This document shows, one piece after another, positions 57,804 to 64,000 of a DNA stretch of 64,000 bases. Position numbers and translations under genes: made by a program. The stretch comes from Unio delphinus (Eukaryota > Mollusca > Bivalvia > Unionida > Unionidae). The notes beneath the pieces are model-generated. The model was not told the origin of the DNA, searched no databases, and worked only from the letters and a program-made list of their open reading frames with translations. Numbering within the stretch: the first letter of the stretch is position 1; each line of letters begins with the position of its first letter. The DNA is taken from assembly GCA_029339505.1 (NCBI GenBank), contig JAQISU010000119.1:541001-605000 (forward strand), read 5' to 3'.

Positions 57804-58544
57804 ATGAATAGTTTTATACCATTCTTCTTCATGTTCTGCATGTTAAGTGAAACAGTTGGTAAGTATAGTAATAACCAACAGAAACGTTTTTAGCACAGCT
57901 AGGCATTGTGCTAATGGAAAATTGCTTGGAAGTCTGTGTATTTTGATGGATTCAGAAATAGTCCCTAAAATGTGATTTATTTTTGCATTTCATGTGAAAA
58001 CGGCAAAAACCTCCAGGGCTTAATGTATTTACTGTCTTAAGAACATTGGTACGGAATGGTTATATTGATATATAATTTCATACAAGGTCTCATCTAAGAC
58101 AGATTGCAAAAAATGAAACTATTTTCTTCACAAAATATGAAACTATTTTCTGCATAAAAGTTAACCTCTGATTTTTGTGTAAAGCAATCTTGTCATGATT
58201 TAATTAAGGCATTCAAGGTAATTCCTTGTACATCTAATAGCTTTTACAACAAATTAACATGACTAACCCCTCTCTGTATCATCATTTTAAACAGTCAAGT
58301 TTTTGAACATTTTGACTGTGAAAGATGTCTATAAAAATCAGTGTGAAATTCTATGGCTTTGCATCAAATTGGCATGCAAACAATTACCCTTATATTTTTA
58401 AAATTTGCAGCTCAAATTACAAATTCATCTCAGTGCTTGTCAAACTGTGATGACATTTTAAAGCCCATTTTAAAGAATAAGTTAAGTAAATGTAAAGCAG
58501 GTTGCAGATTTAGCTCTGATAAATTCAAGTTTCGAGATTTTTAG
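57804..58544 (+). CDS. Two-exon gene for a small secreted or luminal Cys-rich protein
   Basis: Exon 57777-57858 has a TTTCAG acceptor, an ATG at 57804 and a GTAAGT donor; it encodes MNSFIPFFFMFCMLSETV, a clear signal peptide. Exon 58411-58544 (acceptor AATTTGCAG) joins in phase 1 and runs to TAG: AQITNSSQCLSNCDD, a helical middle, then CKAGCRFSSDKFKF. Total 62 residues. After the signal the four cysteines form two CxxxC pairs, compatible with a disulfide-tied helical hairpin; NSS is a glycosylation site. The CxxxC-spacer-CxxxC pattern also resembles the start of TMEM59-type luminal domains. If a weak donor in exon 2 (near 58505 or 58527) is used, this is the start of a larger protein. The upstream acceptor implies a 5' non-coding exon. 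Confidence 0.6.
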
Positions 58545-61500
58545 GCTCTGGCCTAATTTATTACCAAGTTGTCAAAATTTAGAACTATCCAAAAACGACA
58601 TTGAACTGAAGAATAATGCCAGTCTGATATGCTGTCTTGATGATTATCTTCAAAATGTCTTTTTTGCTAATTCTTCTTAATAGGTGGTTGTACAGTCTAT
58701 CTAACATAATTTTTCTTACTCCATGCTTTATACTATGAGTGAGGAGAGTGTGAAGATGATTAAGAAACACTCCTCCTTAATCTCCCTAAAGAATAATTAA
58801 ATCTAATAGAGAATAGCTTCCACACCATGTTTTCTCATTGAATGACTTATATCTGACCACCATGGCAAAGCAAACATGATGTCTATAAAGTGGGTGTGAT
58901 CACTGTTTATGGCTTCAAAAATCAAGTCTTAAAGATATATTTTTAGACAGTTTATTATTCTTTAAAATAAAATCATATACTGGCGCTGCATCAATCAGCA
59001 TGTCACCATCAGTGTGGAATCCTGAGTTTTTTAATTGTCTTTGTCTTGTATCCTTCAAGTCTGCACTGCATCCTTGAGCAATTATTTCATCAGGACAATC
59101 TATTTTTTTAGTGGATGTCTATCCATGTCTGTTTTGATGCCAGAAGCTGCGAAAGGAGATACAGTAAAACCTGTCTTGAAAGACTATTGCTATGTGAGAC
59201 CACACTCTCAGTGCACACATTTATTTATTATATAGCATTGTGACCTGTTTTGAGAGACCACCTGTCTCGAGATACCATACTTTTTTGGCAAAGAGGTGGT
59301 CTTTCAAGACAGGTTCTACTGTACAGACTGCAAGATGACAGTATATGTCCATTTTAAGCAATGTATATGGCTTTGAATACATTAAAGTTTGTGGTAGTCA
59401 GATGCATTGCAATATAAATTCTTTGATCGCAGCTAGTAAAATATATTTATGAGGTTAGAGCTACACGCATACCAAGGATGATTTAAGTTTTTTTGAAGTT
59501 GAATTGATGACAAAATAAATGAATGCAAATGCACAATTTGTCATTTAATTAATGGTTTACAAATTAAAACAGTAATTAAAAATGTATTATAATGACGCTG
59601 TTAGATAATGAGTGCTTAAATGAAAGTGAGTTCTGAATGGAAAATTCAGTGGTTCAGCTCATTTTAGTTTAACCAGATATCATATATAATAACATTCTCA
59701 TGAGTCACATCAGCAAATGATGAAACATATTGTAATAATGAAAGCAAAATATGATAGTACTGTACAGCCCTGAAAGTTAAGTTGCCAGAACTTCAAAGTA
59801 ACTTCAATTATGTACAAAACGTTTTACTTGTCCCTTTAACACATTAACCACTGGATGTTTTTTTATCTTCTGTTTTCGAATGAAATGCAAGCAGGAAACA
59901 CATTTTGGGGGCTATTTATGAATACATCGTAATAAATCAACTTCCGAGCAATTTTCCGATACCTTAATGCATAGTTGTGTTCAAAAATTTGTTTTCATTG
60001 TTTTTTGTGTGGTTATATTGGTTATTTTGATAATGCATCAACACAAGGGGATATTTTGGAGTTCTGTCTTTTGTACCCATAACAATCCTGCATAACCTTT
60101 TGCTTACAGAAATAGTTTTATGCATGTTGGAAGCAGAAAATGTAATATATATAGATATAAACACTTTATATAACATGACGAAAACCTCCATCGCTACCGC
60201 AAAACATCTTAAAACAACCATTTTATATGAAGTGGAATAAAAGTTTCTTAATACTGTATATATATGTGTGTGTGTGTATGCAGTATGGCTTGCATGATAT
60301 TTCTTCAGGTTATCCTCATTTCCTCTTGTTACTTTTCCTCAATTTCAAAAGTTCAGTCTAGCTGTTTAAAGCCTTTATTCAAAAGGTAAAACATATGTAG
60401 AAGAAGAAGGAAGTGTAATGTAGTACACTGGATGGCCTAATGACCAATAGTTACCTATATATAGGTAATATTTTTATTTTTTAATTTCAGAAGCTAGGGT
60501 CTTTGTGTTTCACTTCCCACTACCCTCAAATTTTGGTGGAAATGTCATTTTAACACATAATCCCTGGCACCGCATTTACAGCGCAGTAGGTAGTAGCCTA
60601 TTTACAAGCTCTATCATCATGGTTATGTAGGATACACTATAGTGGGTTTTATTATTAAAAGGTAGACATAAATTAGCTCTATAATGATACCAGATAATCT
60701 GGACATTTTCTACCTGTTTTGCTTTCACCCGAATTAGCTAGTGGTCGGAATCCGATTCTTTTCTCTCCATATTTTACACTGTATGGCCTCCGATCTAAGG
60801 CAGGCCATTCTGAACTGTACACATACATGTGAACCTGTGTAAAAAAGAAGATATGGTTGGCATTGTGTTATGTTTTGGGGTTGATGTGTTAGTGCAATTG
60901 AAGATGAAAATGTAGTATTGCCTTGCATTGTGTTACTGGATCATTTGGTTGTTTAGTTGAGGAGAGGCAGCCTTTATGATGTTTCTGAAGATGCAGTTAT
61001 AACATAGTTGTCTTCTAATACCTAGTAAATAATAACAACTGTAAACTGTTGTACAAAGTTCCTCTTAATTTTGATGTCCCTGAAAGGAATTGTAATTATG
61101 AATTTGCTTCAAGTAAAGTATTTGGGATTTTGGAGTTGAGGTTAAGTTAAGAGCTTCATGTATTATGAATAACCTTTTGAGCCAATCATATTTTGGCGTT
61201 GACGTTTGTGCCTAATAGTTGAACTGATTGTTTACGATATGTGCAGTGAAGTAGAAAATATCTAATTATTCCATGCAACAGGATTCCTAAAGTTTAATCG
61301 AGTTAGTACTTACATTAACATTTACCACTGTTCTATAATTAAAGAATTAATGTATCGTAGAGTCGAAAACACAGTAAACATAGCTCTTTTCACTGGTTGT
61401 CACATGAGCTTGCAGTTGTCCCCAGATGAAAAAATTGCGAAAATCTCATGTTTTGTAAGTTTTAACTTCAATTTAGAATGAATTTTACAATATTTATTGT

Positions 61501-62559
61501 TAGTAATTATTTTATGTTACCTATTATAACATCATATCTACCATTATTCTGATCAATGGTTCATAAATGCATGAATACATTCTAGATGAGCTTTATATAT
61601 GTTATGTTTGAGTTTTCCTACCATTTGACAATTGTGACAATATCGGCGGATACAAATGATTAAAGATATTGTGATAGTTTTGAATTACTCCTTAATGACC
61701 AGACAAAAGAGTTGCATGGGCAAGACTAAGAATTTCCCATCTGTATGATTTCTGATGGGCGATTTCATAGCTTATTGACAACTCATCTTCAACGGATTCT
61801 TCATGTAGTCTCCATTTTTTTTATTAGGACCCCATTTTCACCACATAAGAAACTGGTACTTGTGTGGTTTCATTATCATTATTTGCCTTTGAAACAAACA
61901 GATCGCAGGATCTCATTCCTGTTTGACAGTGAGTGAATGTCATAGCCACCCAGATTAGAACAGAGAGAGGGGATATGAAAAGTAGACAATTAGCATATAC
62001 TGTAAAACAGGGATTTCATTCTCATCAGGATCACCAATTTTTTATCCAGGCAAGACATGTCAGTCACAAGCATGTTAACCATGAACGAGTTCAACTGTCA
62101 TTTTTCATGAGAACAAGACTCTGTACTCCAAGTAAAAAAAATATTTTCACTTGAAGATAACTTCTCAGTCTTTTTTTTAATCATGTACTTTGCCTTTGTC
62201 TGACAAAAAAATCTAAAATAGATTCTGCTAAGCTCCTGTGCCTCTCAGTATTGTGATGGTGTATAAGCTATGTCATGTCATATATAAGTGAATAGAATAT
62301 ATCAACACGAATGCTTCATAATTATACAAAACAAAGCATCATAACCATGTACTATGCCTGTTTGACAAAAAATCTATACAAGAAAGATTCTGCATCTTGG
62401 ATGGTGGATAAACTATGCAGTGTCATATATAAGTGTATAAAATGTATCAACATGAATGGTTCATAATTCTACATAAGAAAAACAGCTTAGTTGTCTGAGA
62501 ATATCATAATCATGACCTTTTTGTTCATTAAGGTATGTCTTGACATCATCAACTAATAT
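58545..62559. other. Mostly featureless non-coding DNA
   Basis: Apart from the MITE at 59162-59321 I see no supported gene, terminal repeat pair or array. Open frames here are short and lack splice or motif support. Confidence 0.4.
59162..59321. mobile_element. Pogo-like MITE, 160 bp
   Basis: Inverted ends CAGTAAAACCTGTCTTGAAA and CAGTAGAACCTGTCTTGAAA (one difference), TA duplicated at 59160-59161 and 59322-59323. The interior also pairs (GACCACCTGTCTCGAGATAC), so the whole unit can fold. Confidence 0.9.
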
Positions 62560-63120
62560 TTGTTCTTTTAGATTATCATAATCTTTATCAACCTTATTGA
62601 GGGAACTTCAACTGTCAAATTGTTGTTGTTTTGTCCTTTCCAAATATGACTTAAGCTTGTCCAATATCTTTTCTGCGATTCCTAAACCTTTGTAAATAGT
62701 TGTCATGGACAAACTCATAACTCTTCAAGATACAATCCTTAACCACATCATTATTATTACTTAGTTGTAGCAACAATAGGAATGTCCAGTGTTGCCATGC
62801 CATTATCATTTTCAACACTTTTTTATGAGTGAGCAAAGTTATTATCTACTTCTGCATCAAAAGTGGGTACTAATCAAATACTTCAGGTAACATCACAAAT
62901 GGACCATGATCTGCTTACCAGGTGTAATTATGGTAAACTGTTCCTTTTTTTTCTTTTTTTAAAACCTAGTAATTCATTAATTTTTCTAACAACCTAACGG
63001 TGTACTTACAAGTCAAACCCAAAACATTTTCATCCAATCTCCAGCAAATTATCATTTTTGTATAATCTCATAACCTTTTGGATTAGCAAAATTCACTACA
63101 TTAGATGTCATTGTAAATGA
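62560..63120 (-). pseudogene. Faint Gypsy Gag relic
   Basis: The minus strand reads WQHWTFLLLLQLS, NNNDVVKDCILKSYEFV and NYLQRFRNRRKD, which aligns with the Gag core segment VKECILRGYELVPEAYRQKFR of the left-edge element. Heavily decayed. Confidence 0.5.
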
Positions 63121-63171
63121 TTTCTCAAATGTGTTTAATTAAAATTTAACCCAGAACAGTGAAAATTACAA

Positions 63172-63174
<3 letters not shown>

Positions 63175-63222
<48 letters not shown>
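63175..63222. repeat. (TA)n microsatellite
   Basis: About 24 uninterrupted TA units. Confidence 0.97.
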
Positions 63223-63227
<5 letters not shown>

Positions 63228-63239
63228 TAGTGATTAAAA

Positions 63240-63560
63240 GTATATATTATTTATTTTAATTTAATTATTTGTTTGTCAGTTTTAATTTTTTTTAAATTAT
63301 ATTTCATGCTATTATAATATAATCTTGTTAATATGTGGTTTGGCATTTTTCGTCAGAAAATAAATTTGACCTGACAGTTTTGTTATAAACATCCAAACAG
63401 TAGAACTCTGTATCTTTATTCTGACCTGGTTCCTGGCATTTATTGAGAATCAAGTAAACAACATTTTAAAAATATTTCATTTATAATGTGGTATTAATGA
63501 CAATGAGATTGATCTGAAAATAGTTTTGGTGAAGTAAACAATGCATTTTTTTAATTTATT
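63240..63560 (+). repeat. Possible decayed LTR of the same Gypsy family
   Basis: TTATTTGTTTGTCAG, then AAATTTGAC, TTCTGACCTGGTTCCTGGCA and GTAAACAACATTTTAAAA follow the order of the LTR at 25111. Weak, with no clear ends. Confidence 0.35.
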
Positions 63561-63638
63561 CTTAGAGTAAAATGATTGGCTTTTATCAGGGTCGTGTAGA
63601 GAGTACATGATATAAGCATGATCACATGACCCTCATAC

Positions 63639-63856
63639 GGGGGTGGGTGGGGGGCGAGTTGCCTAAAGCACTTTGTTACGGATCACTGCCATCTCACCTC
63701 TTTCTGGGTGGGTTCGAGTCGCAGATTCGACCAATGTGGGTATGTGTGAAAGCTTGTTGCTAGCTTCTTGTGGCTTCTTCCTCCACCATTGCTACTGGTT
63801 GCCATGTATAGCCTATCATGTGTTGAAAAATGGTGTTATACCCTACAGAAACAAGA
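63639..63856 (+). mobile_element. tRNA-derived SINE, second copy, with 10-bp target duplication
   Basis: Shares CTGCCATCTCACCTC, GGGTTCGAGTC, TTCTTCCTCCACCATT and TGTATAGCCTAT with the copy at 6480-6733. The head is mutated (GGGGGGCGAGTTGCCTAAAG). Perfect repeats ACCCTCATAC at 63629-63638 and 63857-63866. Confidence 0.9.
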
Positions 63857-64000
63857 ACCCTCATACATGTACCTATTTTGTGTCTCAAATTAGTGTGTCA
63901 TCTTTGTCTTTAGAGAAGTTAGTCAGGCTTAAAAACATGTGATGTCAAATTGTTTTGTTTTTTTTTGTTATTGCCAGTTTTAAAGTTATATATTAAGTTT

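Noticed and set aside
57804..58544. Venom-type toxin gene
   Set aside because: CxxxC pairs occur in many secreted and luminal proteins; there is no propeptide or family signature to support a toxin.

Overview
The window is eukaryotic: spliced exons with GT/AG borders, long AT-rich introns, microsatellites, tRNA-derived SINEs, LTR and non-LTR retrotransposons and many DNA transposons. The style of the repeats (TA-targeting pogo elements, hAT families, Gypsy, a CACTA-like element, a Maverick) and the frequent acatgta words suggest a lophotrochozoan animal, most likely a bivalve or other mollusc. That identification is inference.

Two host genes are visible. An immunoglobulin-superfamily gene runs on the minus strand: signal-peptide exon 35344-35431, Ig exon 32543-32912 and Ig exon 9270-9632, all joined in phase 1. 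Its introns are filled by transposons. A small two-exon plus-strand gene (57804-58544) encodes a secreted or luminal peptide with two CxxxC pairs.

From 11.3 to 27.3 kb there is a nest. An old retroelement-like ORF with an SGNH-esterase-like end (11304-25100) is split at a TA by a 12.3-kb CACTA-like element (11697-24007). That element carries a decayed tnp2-type transposase, a BEN-domain gene and subterminal TTCATGAAC palindromes. It was itself hit by a 4.5-kb hAT element (12132-16648) holding a four-exon ZNF862-like transposase. A decayed Gypsy element (25111-27277) follows; a relative enters the window at its left edge.

The main discovery is a complete but broken Maverick/Polinton (adintovirus-like) provirus at 38915-55199. 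It has about 310-bp terminal inverted repeats and a 5-bp target duplication (GTTCA), and sits inside an older CR1/L2-type LINE. It holds a packaging ATPase, a DUF5679 zinc-ribbon followed by a parvovirus-type PLA2 domain, a retroviral-type integrase, a family-B DNA polymerase followed by an SF1 helicase domain, an adenain-like protease, a double-jelly-roll major capsid protein, a penton-like protein with a large repeat-bearing insertion, a fibre-like coiled-coil protein and several small virion proteins. A 1486-bp pogo element interrupts the capsid gene exactly at a TA. Premature stops (mostly TGA) and homopolymer frameshifts show this copy is not intact as sequenced, though some frameshifts may be assembly errors because one also breaks the host Ig exon.

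Layering gives a relative history: the LINE is oldest; the Maverick and a second pogo element (55987-57294) landed in it; another pogo then landed in the Maverick. The right third (57.3-64 kb) is mostly unremarkable non-coding DNA with a small MITE, a faint gag relic and a second SINE.
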